Shown piece by piece: positions 1 through 13,000 of a DNA stretch of 64,000 nt. Each line of letters begins with the position of its first letter. The first letter of the stretch is position 1. The position numbers and the translations under genes are program-made. The notes beneath the pieces are model-generated. The model searched no databases. It was not told the origin of the DNA and worked only from the letters and a program-made list of their open reading frames with translations. The DNA comes from Congeria kusceri (lineage: Eukaryota > Mollusca > Bivalvia > Myida > Dreissenidae): positions 17,624,701-17,688,700 of the forward strand of contig CM051028.1 in assembly GCA_027627225.1 (NCBI GenBank), in the 5' to 3' direction.

Positions 1-979
1 AGTCGTATTTCCTGCCAAACAGGTGGGCGGGGGCAATGTAACGTTTTTACAACACATGCCAAACATGTCCAATTAACGACAATTGATAATTGGCAGTTGG
101 GCCACGTCTTTACAAGGGCCGCGAATTAACGGTTTGTTGGAGGCGCAAATATGACGCATTGTATCCACAAATAACAAAACTGGGCCATGTTTTGATAATG
201 GTTTCACAGTTTGCACAAGGCGTACATTGTTGTTTATTGTCCTTAAGTGACATCTATACGGTTAACTTGTTAACAGTAAATTACAATTACTCTCAAAGTA
301 AACCAATCAAAATGAATCCATCATCAGCTTTAACAAAATTAGCATGATCTGGTCAATCTTAATATACGTCACTTATATTATACAAGAGTCTTGATTAATA
401 AACAATGCCACCATCATGTGCTTGGAAATACTTGACGCGGTCATTAGACAAAACCCAGGCAACATGTAATCTATGTAAATGAGACATTTGTGTACGGAAC
501 GATTAACAAATTAATTAACAATACATTTAACAATATTTTACATTTCTTTATATTTTCCAAACACTCACTAAGTTATATCGCTCGTTTACCACTGAAACAA
601 GGTAAAAAAACTATGTACACGTAGTATAGTATTTCGGATAGGTATTTATTCCGACAGAGTACCGTATAAAGTAGTATTTACAAAACGAATATTCGAATAT
701 ATTTGAATACCTAAAACGAATATTCGAATATTGATTTCAGTATTCGGTCCCATCCCTACTGATAACACATACTGTTATGAAATTTTGAACTGATTTATTG
801 TAAGCTGACACTACAGTGTTCAACTAACGATACTTGTTTTAATAAAGCCCATGCACATCACATAACATAACAAATGTCTTCATACAAACAATGCTGTTTA
901 GTTCCATTTTCTATCCACATAGACAAATACCTATTATTGCTATATTATTGCTATAACTTAATATCATATGCAGACATGA
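1..979. other. 3' flank of the ASB-like gene, no gene seen
   Basis: AT-rich spacer with no coding signal in either direction. Near 700-760 it holds short AATATTCGAATA-type palindromes ending in CGGTCCCATCCCTAC, which resembles one terminus of a hAT-type element; no matching second terminus was found, so no element is called. The 3' end of the minus-strand ankyrin/SOCS transcript should lie here. Confidence 0.5.
794..799 (-). promoter_or_regulatory. Candidate poly(A) signal of the ASB-like gene
   Basis: TTTATT on the plus strand reads AATAAA on the minus strand, about 180 bases past the stop codon of the ankyrin/SOCS gene. This is a normal distance for a polyadenylation signal, but the hexamer alone is common in AT-rich DNA. 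Confidence 0.35.
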
Positions 980-1938
980 CTATTCCAATCTACTTTGGCA
1001 ATCCTCCGAACTCTCATCAATTGTGTATTTTAGATCGGACAGTTTCAAGTAGTTTTTCAAAGTGTCTGGAATGTACAGACTGTCTACATTTCCCTCAATA
1101 TTTCGTCCACAATGTTTACGAATATAATTACGACAAAGGGATATAAGTCTTGGTGCATTGTGAACAGCATTATTCAGCATCTCCCGCAGACGATCATCCA
1201 TCTGTTCGCAGGGGAATTCATCTTCAAAGAGCCAGGATTCTTGGTAAACGTGGTAACCCGCAGTTAGCAACAGCAACACAATATCCGTGTGACCGCGTTT
1301 CACGGCAACCCACAGTGGCGACCTCGGCTTGTCATATATCAACAGAACATTATCGTTATGGTGATGCTGGTCAATACCCACCGAGCATACCTCCATCTGC
1401 ACATTTGTCTTTAAAAGGAATTTAACCGTCTCTTTACACCCCATGTACACCGCATTCCACAGTGGCGTGGCATTGACTCGATTGGAACAGTTTGGATTCG
1501 CTCCGTGCTCTATCAGTATTTTGCATGTCAACGTCATTCCATTAAACGCAGCATACAGCAAAGGGGTATCGCGATCCTTGTCTTCAACGTTCACATTACA
1601 ACCCAGGGGAAGTAACTGTTTCACAATGCTCAGGTGGCGCCCGTGGGCAGCCAGACCCAGAGGCGTGTTCAAGTCCTTGGTCTGCTCATCGTAAGGAACG
1701 CCAGCTTGCAGCAACACACTGACGACATCACAGTGTCCGTTCCAAGCTGCCACGTGCAGAGGGTTATACTTGAGTTCATTAGTCAGTCTGACGTTGGCGT
1801 GGTACTTCAGCAACATCCGTACCGTCTCCAGGTCCCCTTCAAAACAGGCCATAAATAAAGGTGTCTCTTGGTTGTTATTGGTAACAGTATTCGGGTCTGC
1901 CCCAGCATCCAACAGAATTTCAGTAACATCTGCATTTC
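980..1938 (-). CDS. ASB-like gene, coding exon 5 (ankyrin repeats and SOCS box)
   Basis: The acceptor is a pyrimidine-rich CTGTCTTCTTCAG on the minus strand, followed by the exon at 1938; the open frame upstream of it (to 1960) is intron. The exon starts by completing a split Gly codon inside the sixth ankyrin repeat and continues through repeats 7-12, a His-rich insertion (QHHHND), and the SOCS box, ending at TAG (982-980). It supplies 318 residues, over half of the protein. Confidence 0.9.
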
Positions 1939-1993
1939 CTGAAGAAGACAGAACAAACATTTTTAGAAACCAGGCTTGTCACAGGATGTAAAA

Positions 1994-2026
<33 letters not shown>

Positions 2027-4007
2027 CATTAATGTCAGAGGGACGCAACATAATGACAGACAAAGTAACAGGATATGAATCCATGCTAGGAGTGTATATA
2101 TTAGTATATAAAATTTTGGTGCGACTACCTTCTGCCACGGGGGGGGGGGCATAAACAAGAGGGCCATGATGGCCCTAGGTCGCTCACCTGAGTTTAAGGC
2201 ATAATGGCTAATAACAAGAGGGAAAAATGGCACTAAATGCCTTACCTGACTATAAAGATCTGGGCCTTGCAATTTCAACTTTTTTTTAGTCTATATAAAC
2301 CATGTGACTCACAGGGCATGGCCACCTTGTACCACAGGGGCATAATTTGAACAATATTTGTAGTGGACTACTTTTCAATGTTACATACCCAATATGATTA
2401 CACTGGGCCTTGCGGTATCAGAGGAGATTTTTCAAGTCATTTTGCTATTGAAATGTGTATAAACCATGTGACCCCCAGGGGGTGGCCAATTTTAACCCCA
2501 GGGACATCATTTGAACAATCTTTGTAGATGACCACTCCACAATGTTTTACGCAAAATATAAAACCTCTGAGCCTTACGGTTTCAACAAGGAAGATATTTA
2601 AGGCCCACTTGCCATATAAGTCTATATAAATCATGTGACACCCCGGGTCATGGCCACTTTTTACCCCAGGGGCATAATTTGAAAAATCTTTGTACAGGAC
2701 CACTTCACAATGTTACATATCACATACAAAAAAACTGCGATATCAGGAGATTTTAAAGTCATTTGGCTATTTAAGTCTATATAAACAATGTGACCCCCAG
2801 GGCAGGGCCAGTTTTGACCAATGGGGGACATCATTTGAACAATCTTTGCAGAGAACCACTATAAAATGTCACATACCACATATGAAGCCTCTATGCCTTG
2901 CAGTTTCAGAGGAGAAGATTTTTAAAGTCATCTTGCTATTTAAGTCCATATCAACCATGTGAGCCCCTGGGTGTGGCCAGTTTTGACCCCAGGGGCATCA
3001 TTTGAGCAGTCTTTGTAGAGGATCACTATACAATGTTACATACCAAATATGAAACCTCTGGGCCTTGCAGTTTCAGAGAAGATTTTTAAAGTCAATTGGC
3101 TATTTAAGTCTATATAAACCTGGTGACCCTTAGGGTGTGCCCAGTTTTGACCCCAGGGGCATCATTTAAACAATCTTTATACAATGTTTCCAACCAAATA
3201 TGAAACCTCTGGCCTTGTGGTTTCAGAGAAGTTTTTTAAAGTCATTTTGCTATTTACATTTATATTAACCATGTGAGCCCTGTGGTGTGGACAGTTTTGA
3301 CCACAGGGGCATCATTTGAACAATCTTTGTAAAGGACCACTATACAATGTTATATACCAAATATGAAACCTCTGGGGCTTGCGGTTTCAGAGGAGAAGGA
3401 TGAGGATGTCACATATCAAATATGAAAGCCCTGTCCAATATCTGGTACTAAAAAGTTGTTCTTCTGAGAAGAGGTCCTTGGGTGGAGGCTGCCAACAAAG
3501 CATTAAGAACTTTGTTGGAGAGACATGATCTGTGTGTAGTTTTTTGTGTGCTGCACACATTTAATTAAACTGTACAAATAAAAGGTTTAAAGTAGATGAC
3601 TAGACTTTAGGTTCTATGCTACATGTTTCTGTACATGCTGGTGAAACAGACTGCAGTGTCAGAGCCACAGACTCGATTGCTGATTCATTTTGTCTTACAA
3701 AAAATTGTGCAGTTCCACCTATGTTAGACTACTTATAGATCTTAAATTTTCATGCATTTCATTATTAAATTAGAAATTTACACTTCGCCTGTACACAAAT
3801 TCAATGTAGTAGATCTAAAGTAAAAATATATGATATAAGACGGTCTTATATACTAAGGCTGATTGGCTACATTTCTTACACATTGCCTAAACATTACATC
3901 CAGCTAACTTACTTACACAACAACATGATTGACCATGCTGGTGGGTAACATTTTCTATGCATTTCAATGGTCATCTCCAACGATTCTCTAAAGCACTCTC
4001 ACAACAA

Positions 4008-4046
<39 letters not shown>

Positions 4047-7000
4047 TACATTTTTATCGAGTGCACCGGGATTTTCTCCCATATGGCCATCGCCCCCAGA
4101 CTTGTTAGTTGGGTTACGGGGGATAGTGCAAGATACAGGAGACGCCCCGTTCCAGAGGCGACCCTGGGTCTTTTAGTGCCCGGTTTGAAGCACCTAGTAC
4201 ACTGCACCTCGGTTTAACGTCTCATGCGAAAGACGAGTTAGTAGGTTTGGGTGTAGCGGGGGCTCAAACCTGCTACCCCTGGGTTGTGAAGCCAGTGCGT
4301 TACCACTAGACCACGGATCCGCCACCAACAATCTGTAACTTGCTAGCTGGTTTTATTAGATCTAAAAGTAGCACACTGTATACACCTGGCTGGAATGTAG
4401 TCTGCTGTGTTGGATACTTATTGAAATTATAGTGCTGCAGTATAAACAATGTGACCCCCAGGGTGGAGTCAGTTTTGACCCCAGAAGCATAATTTGAACA
4501 ATCTTTGTAGAGGACCACTACACAATGTTACTTACCAAATATAAAACCTTTGGGCCTTGCGGATTCACAGGAGAAGATTTTACAAGTCATTTTGCTATTT
4601 AAGTCTATATAAACCATGTCATCCCCGGGGTGTGGCCAATTTTGACCCCAGAGGCATCATTTGAACACTCTTTGTACAGGACCATTATGCAATGTTACCA
4701 ATCGAATATGAAACCTCTAGGCCTTGCAGTTTCAGAGGAGAAGATTTTTAAAGTCATTTGGCTATTTAAGTCTGTATAAACCATGTGACCCCCAGATTGT
4801 GGCCAGTTCTGACCCCAGGGGCATCATTTCAACACTCTTTGTAGAGGACCACTATGCAATGCTACATACCAAATATGAAACCTCTGGGCCTTGTGCTTTC
4901 AGAGAAGAAGATTTTTAAAGTCATTTTGCTATTTAAGTCTATATAAACAATGTGACCCCTTGGGTTTGGCCAGTTTTGACCCCAGAGGCATCATTTGAAC
5001 AATCTTTGTAGAGGACCACTATACAATGTTACATACCAAATATGAAACCTCTCGCCCTTGCGGTTTCAGAGGAGAAGATTTTTAAAGTCAGTGTGCAATA
5101 TAAGTCTATATAAATCATGTGACCCCTGGGGCGTGGCCACTTTTGACCCCAAGGGCATCATTTGAACAATCTTAGTAGAGGACCACTAGAGGATGTCACA
5201 CATCAAATATGAAAGCCCTGAGCCTTGCGGTTTCATAGGAGACGATTTTTAAAGTCATTTTGCTATTTAAGTCTATATAAACCATGTGACCCCTGGGGTT
5301 TGGCCAGTTTTGATCCCAGGGCATTTGAACAATCTTTGTAGAGGACCACTATACAATGTTACATACCAAATATGAAACCTCTAGGCCTTGCGGTTTCTGA
5401 GGAGAAGATTTTTTTAGTCATTTTGCAATATAAGTCTATATAAACCATGTGACCCCTGGGGCGTGGCCACTTTTGACCCCAAGGGCATCATTTGAACAAT
5501 CTTAGTAGAGGACCACTAGAGGATGTCACACATCAAATATGAAAGCCCTGAGCCTTGCGGTTTCATAGGAGAAGATTTTTAAAGTTGTCACTTTTTAAAT
5601 CTATTTTTAGCTGTGGTGACCTATATATGCAGCGGACCGGAAAGATTCGAACAACTTTGAACGAGGTCCACCCAAGGGTCATTCCTGTGAAGTTTGGTGA
5701 AAATCTGCCAAGCGGTTTAGGAGGAGATGTTGTTTGAATGAAAAGTTGACGACACGCACACACGCACGCACACACGCACGACGGACAACGGGCGATTTAC
5801 AAAAGCTCACCATGAGCACTTTGTGCTCAGGTGAGCTAAAAAACAGAAACCTTACATTCCATGACAAAAAGATGTATGCAGTTCTATTCTATGTCAATAA
5901 GATATGAGATATGTCGTAGGAAAACCAGGCTTAATGCAAGTGCGTAAAGTGCCGTCCCGGATCATCCCTTCTGGACTGCACAGGCTGATCCTGGATGGCA
6001 CTTTACACACATGCATTAAGCCAGGTTTCCCCACGACATGCCGCATATATACCTTGCCTAAAAATAAAACATAACTACATTTTGAAACTTTTTAACTTTC
6101 TTAAGTCAGTTCAATTTTCTGGTTTCTGGTTCTGCTATGCACCGCACACAAGATCCAATTCTTACTCAAGCAACATATCAAAGGTATCAAAGTGTTATTA
6201 ATTGCAAACATATTATCATGTCGAGGGTAAAGCATGATTCATAATTCTGCTGTCTTAACTTGCAAGAAGAATTTAAGATTTTATTTTTATTATAACTTTC
6301 TCAAAAGATTATAAATGAAATAAATATACCTCCAGAGACTGCTAGAAGCAATGGTGTTTCACCGTGTCTGTTCTTCTGATTCACGTCAGCGCCATACTGA
6401 ATCAACAATTTTATCATGTCCACTGTACCAATTGATACCGCTACCATCATGGCTGTGTTCTGATTACCATCCATTAAGTTTGGATTGGCACCTGCTTTCA
6501 GCAAAGCATCGAAATATTGCGTCTTGTACGATCTCAGACACCAGTTAAGCAGGGGATAACCCCGTCCACTTTTCAAATTCAAATCCAACGAAGGGTGTTT
6601 CAACAGCAGCTGTACTATACCGTCCGAATTATTTTTCACAACCGAGTACCAAATCGGCGTAGATGATCCGTCATTTTCTGTATCAGAAACATTCACATTT
6701 GAGCCGTGCTCAAGAAGAATTTCCACTGCGTCTTCATTTCGGTACTTGACTGCAAGCTGAAGAGGGTTTTTCCCTTCAAAACTGCTGCTGACTTCAAGGT
6801 CACACTCATGACAGACTAACATTTCGAGGACAGGCAAGAGATCTTTGTGCATGCTGGCAAGATGGATCAGCCTGAACTTGGTCTGGAACTGGAAATACAT
6901 GATAGATATTTTGCTATGTGCAGTGCTACTCAAGCAGGGCAAGGCGGTGGAAATATGAAAAGTTTGTTTGTTTGGATTTTTTCGCCGTTTTTAACCAGTA

Positions 7001-10000
7001 TTTCAGTAATATCACGGCAGTCAGTTAACCTACTCACACTTTTTCTGGGCAAGCTTAGCCGATCTAAGCGGTTTACCAGTACTATGTGCATATACCTATG
7101 CCAGTAACTGACAACTGCCCTACTTGAATCAGAGGTAGGGGGAGAATGGCCGTAGAAATAAATTCATGACCAATCCCCACACAAGTTATGTGGCCTGGCT
7201 GGGGTTCAAACTCATTATCCCTGGATTCACAGTCTAGCGCTCTACCTACTGAGCTAGCCGGGCCCGACAAAATATGAAACAGAATGTGTTCAGTTTCATA
7301 CTTCCCGAAAACCGTACGTCCGATGGACTTAACCGGCAAATTTTGAGTGGGTCCAACATTTATTTACTAAGAATCGGTCCGACCGTCCGACAATTTTTTC
7401 AAGACTTATTCCTATATGTAACTGGATAAAAAAATACCTAATATCGAAGCAATTAAATACAGCTCCGCTAGATCGTTATCGGCATTTCACGAATCGGCCA
7501 TGGACCTGATCATGATTTTTTTTCATGCCCTTTAATGATTATCTTCATACCGCAACTGCCATAAATAAATACAGTTTGGTCCGAATTTTCGCGACTTCAT
7601 CGCTACTTTTTCATTTAAACTTGTGATATGCGACAAACAATAACACGACCCGCGCAACATTAATGTGTAACAGTTTGACCTCACCAGCTTACATTGTGCA
7701 AGGTCCCTTTACTGCAGTCGCTTTACTTAGCAGCCTAATTTCAAACAGCTGTGAGTCGTGAAAAACGTGCTGCACGCTGTCCACTTGGTGAGTGTTCATC
7801 GCCACTGTTAAGTGATAGATCATTACTAACCTATACGACAACAATGTTATTGATACCGCGTAATGTTTTCGCGTTTTAGAGGTAAAATAAATGGTGTCTA
7901 CAAAAGATCTAGACTGAGTAAAAATATGACACATACAATTTGCACGTCCTTTGCAATTTTATAGACACCTAATTGTTTTGCACTACAAAACTTTTCACAG
8001 TTCTTTGCGCTACATTTTTTTTTAATATCACGGTCAATACGTCCACGCTTTCCATGCGGATGACGTGATGTTGTGATCGTCAGCATAATTTTCGCGGGCT
8101 TTTTGTAGCTAACCACGTGTTTTACATGAACAACATGTGCATGTTAATAGAATATGTGTGTACGTCTCGTGAACAGCAAAATTTGGATAAGCGTTTCGGA
8201 TTTGCGTTGTCATATCATAGTTCGATATTAATTAAATGTATTGTATATTTTATGTTTTGGATGTTAACAACAATGAAAAAGGTGAGCAAATTACGTTTGC
8301 TGTTTGAGATTGCGAACAGACAGTGTTTGCATGTATACTATTGACTTTACATACATGAATAAATTTCGGTCCGGCAAATTTTATTTTGGTCCGGCAAGTT
8401 TTGACAGGTTGTCGGACCGAATGTCTGACACTTTTTTTTAGCTTTCGGGAAGTCTTCAGTTTAGTGTATGTACTTGAAGACAAAAACCTAGTTATATACA
8501 TGTATTACGCGTCGTGGGAAAATATAGCTGAATGCACATGCGTAAAGTGTCGTCCTGGATCAGCCTGTGCAGACTGCATAGACTTATGGTATTTTCTGTT
8601 TCAAGAAGTCTCTTCTAAACATCAATCCTCTGTAGGTGGAAAGTGTCGTCTAGATTAAATCTGGGACAGGTTTCCAATGACATGCCACATTTGTACATAC
8701 CTAGATTCTTCACTAAACTTCAATGAAATATTTTTTTATTAAAATGTTACTTTCATGGGAACTTAAATGTAGTACATACCTCAACAATTGCTATGTTAAC
8801 ATTGACTATGGCATGTGAACCATTTATGGTAAACTCTGTACAGGCAACAGAGCCAACAACATGGTTATCAACAAGAGGGCCATGATGGCCCAGGGCGCTC
8901 ACCTGAGTACTTTAAATGACAGAGATTAATTCTGAATCTAAATGTTATCTCATACAAATTGACCCGCATCAGATTACTTCTGTTCAACAGACCCAATACA
9001 GATCCTGTCCGGCCCATTTCTGTAGCTGACCTGGCAAGCGACAGGCGCAATACAGATGCCGGTCCAGCCTAGTTCTGTTGTTCACCTGGCAATTGACTGG
9101 TGCAATACGGGCACATGTCTGATTGAATCAGTAGGGACCATGACGAACACTACATGAATGTCAGAGGAGCATCAAAACATTGGGCGAGTGCCAAATGGAC
9201 ACTGGCAAAAAACGACTAAGAAAATTTGGCAAATTTCCTGGTAAATCAGCATTTATCAGCCAACCATCTAGGCCCTCTAAATGCCTTCTGTGATATCAGT
9301 TAATTATTCTCTAATCTCTATATGCCGACAGATGCCTGGAAAATGGGCACAATGGATAGATGCCAGGTTCAATTTAAATTGGGCATTATAAAAAAACTCG
9401 TAGAGATACACAAGCATAGAAAGTATTTATTTAGAAATCAAGGGCATGCACAGTAATGCACCGTTCTTTTTTCCATGGAAATGGCGCAACAATTCAGTCG
9501 CTTATGCTCTGTTTTGGACCCCTTTCAAATGCATTTATGATCATTTTGTAATACACAAACTGTGCATGTTTGGTTGAGAATGGGTGTAAAATGAAGTTTC
9601 TATTTGGCACATAACTCCATTTTTTGCATTTCTTCTCGCAAACAATGGGCAAAACTGGGCAATTCCTTGACTTATTCTAAGATCTTATGATCATACACAA
9701 GGGGCAAAACTGGGCAATTCCTTGACTTATTCTAAGATCTTATGATCATACACAGTGGGCAAAACTGGGCAATTCCTTGACTTATTCTAAGATCTTATGA
9801 TCATACACAAGGGGCAAAACTGGGCAATTCCTTGACTTATTCTAAGATCTTATGATCATACACAGTGGGCAAAACTGGGCAATTCCTTGACTTATTCTAA
9901 GATCTTATGATCATACACAAGGGGCAAAACTGGGCAATTCCTTGACTTATTCTAAGATCTTATGATCATACACAAGGGGCAAAACTGGGCAATTCCATGA

Positions 10001-13000
10001 CTTATTCTAAGATCTTATGATCATACACAATGGGCAAAACTGGGCAATTCCTTGACTTATTCTAAGATCTTATGATCATACACAAGGGGCAAAACTGGGC
10101 AATTCCTTGACTTATTCTAAGATCTTATGATCATACACAAGCCGTGCAAGTTTGGTTGAGATAAGATTAAAAATGAAGCTTCTAAGTTGCACAAAGTACA
10201 TCGTTGCATTTTCTTTTTCTCACGTAAAAGGGCAATAACTCTGGTGTTTCTGGGCCTACCTTAACCATTATCGAACCCAGCAGAGATTTGATGGTCATAC
10301 ACAAACTGTGCACGTTTGGTCAAGACTGAATAAAAAGTGAACCCTCTATCATGACCACAACCCAATAACTGTTTACAAATTACAGATTTTTTCACAAACA
10401 AAGGGCCATACCTCATCCGATAATTTCTAGTATAATTTGGCCCATATTCGACTTCAATTCAGACCGTATGGTTCTGCACAAACAGTGTAAGTTTGGTCAA
10501 GATAAACAAGAGCTGTCGGAGGACAGAGCGCTAGACTTTTCTTGTGCTTTTTATAGTCACTGGCTTTTTTTTCTAAAACAAAATGTATGGATTGTAGGTC
10601 CAATTAAACAAAGCTAATTTCGTTCTCGAGTTACTGAGTGGAAAGCATTTTTCTAATTTTCAAACAGTGACCTTAAACCTAGCCACACCATATACAATCT
10701 CATGCGATGTCTAACTACACGGTATCAATAAATTAAGTTATTATTTTTTAATTATCATAAATATTTCAATTTGTTTTCGAGTAATTGAGCAGGAACTGTG
10801 TTTTTTTTCTATTTTTAGAAACAGTGACCTTGACCCCCACCCACCCCACCCCAAATGCAATCCCAAGTAAAGTATTACTGTAGGCTATATATGTATGAAG
10901 GTTCATTCTTGAGTTAGAGAGAGGAGATCAAAATTTGACGCGCCACCTCTGGGAATGTAAAATTTTTAAGTGTAAAAAGGCCCATATTTTGACAAATTTC
11001 AAACTCGAGTTATCAAAATTGGCCTATGGGTTAAGAATTGAAACACTATTTTCGGCGCTTCATCGACATATGAAGGTCAGTTTTTGGGTATCTAATTTGC
11101 ATAAAACCAAAGGCTTTATGTACAATTTAGACGCACAATAAACTGACCTTCATACATCGATGAAGCGCCAAACTTTGCGTTTCAATTCTTAGAATTACAA
11201 TTCTAATTACAATTGTGCGTATGCTTTAACATTTTACCTTACAAAGAATAAATAATTTGGGATTTATTTTGTGCAATTCGCGCAGCAATACATTGAAGTA
11301 TCATCCGTAGGCTTCGCCCCGTGCACTGCAGTAGCGTTGCGTAGATCTACATTCATTAGAGGCTTTATAGAAAGAAGTCCTTATGAATATTAATCGAGGC
11401 AACAGGCTTCATTGAAAAACAAAATCCTGTCACATAATGGGTTTCAGCCAATCAGAACACTGTAAAATGATGAAACCGAAGGAAATTGTAATTACCGTAA
11501 ATGTCCTTATTGACGCCCATGCCCTAATAGACGCGAATGGGGTATTTTTTGGTCCCGAAATATTTTTGGTCGATCTATTTTTTTTAACATTAACGAACAA
11601 CTAAAGTTAATTTCGATAGAAACAATTAAATAGACCGCCAAATTTATGTATCCGGAATTGCCTGTATATAAATAAACCTAAGCCCCACTATACGGGTTAC
11701 ACGCAACCATATATGACGCGAGTGTATTGGACCACAAAAATTCATGACGATATTATGAATATTTATTATAAGAACATGTAATAACAGTTTGCACACGCAA
11801 AGCAAGTTTCACGCTTCCCACGTGGAGGTTTCAACAACAAACGCTGTCAAAAGCAGTCAACCAGAATGTTGTGAACAGTGCCATTATTATACATGTACCA
11901 TTAACGTACATGTATTAGCGTTCTAGGGTAAAGCATTATGATTGACAACCAAACAAGAAATACTGTTTTAATGTATTCTGATCAACAGGGAACATAAATG
12001 TAAGCAAATTGTGAGGAAACGTTTTCCAATATTTACCGGTATTTATATTTAATTATTACCAACTATCCCACATTATTCACGTCGATCATGTTAATAATTT
12101 AAGACTGTACCATAGCGCATTACGTCGTGCAAGTGAGCTCGTCGTGTCGATCGACGATATTAATTAAGACAGTACCATCGTGCATTTTCTCATGCGGACA
12201 AAGCCCATCGGCCGTATTTAGACTGTACCAATGTGTATTACGTCATTGGAAAGTGCGCATACATGAAAACTTGATTTCTGGATAAGGGCAGAATAAACAA
12301 AAAAATGGCTCCATTTAAACGCACAGGGGTCCTTAAATGACATGCTCTATGTAACAAAGTCTAAGCTGTGCAAGTTTGGTTAAGATTAAGTGACAAAGTC
12401 TCTATGTAACAAAGTCTACGCTGTGCAAGTTTGGTTAACATTAAATGAACAGGATATGTTTGTAAAACATGTATGCCCCCCGACTTGCAGACAAGTTGTG
12501 AATATGTGCAATTGTTATGAAATTTGTATAATATGCAATCCTAAGCGAGGTCTCGATATATGTTATCTATGTATGAAGTTTCATTAAAATATCTCAATGC
12601 GTTCTCAAGTTATTCAGGGGAAACCATTTTTCTATTTTTAGCAATGGTGACCTTGACCTTTGACCTGTTAACCATAAAATGTATAGGGTTCTTCCTTTCC
12701 TCACAAGTAACCAGTGTACCAACTTTAATGATCGTAGGTCCAAGCGTTCTCAAGATATCGTGCGGAAACAAAATGGTCTACGGACCGACCGACCCAGCGA
12801 CCGAACAAAGGACGGACAGGTGCAAAGCAAGATACCCCCATTTCTTCGAAGGGGGGCATAACTAGAAATATGTCCACAGACACGGATGCCCCCACCTATG
12901 AAGCCATTTGTACATGGTGCCGCTTTGTCTGTATGCTTACAAATTATTTTGCAAAGGCTGCATTGTCCTTCTATATTGTACTTTATGCGAATGTATTCTC

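Larger units (their letters stand above)
2155..5838. repeat. Composite tandem-repeat element with hairpin termini (copy 1)
   Basis: The left end is ACAAGA followed by the palindrome GGGCCATGATGGCCC (2161-2175) and GCTCACCTGAG. The right end is an imperfect 34-bp palindrome (5804-5837) containing GAGCACTTTGTGCTC and CAGGTGAGCT. Between them, 2280-3420 and 4430-5590 consist of about fifteen diverged units of roughly 140-160 bp, recognisable by AAACCATGTGACCCC, TTTTGACCCCAGGGG, CATTTGAACAATCTTTG and CAAATATGAAACCTC. The unit array is interrupted near 3430-4430 by unrelated sequence and a SINE. It lies in intron 4 of the ASB-like gene. It is probably a non-autonomous Helitron-like (pearl-type) element; that class is inferred. 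Confidence 0.7.

Noticed and set aside
700..760. hAT-type element end (CGGTCCCATCCCTAC)
   Set aside because: Only one terminus was found and no target duplication.
7199..7262. tRNA gene on the minus strand
   Set aside because: A and B boxes are present, but a SINE body follows and the cloverleaf arms do not pair well; called as a SINE. The same applies to 4230-4322 and to the heads near 47.6 and 47.9 kb.
12560..12865. 101-codon frame on the plus strand
   Set aside because: It lies in a dispersed bivalve-type repeat (GTGACCTTGACCTTTGACC... to CTTCGAAGGGGGGCAT); no protein similarity.
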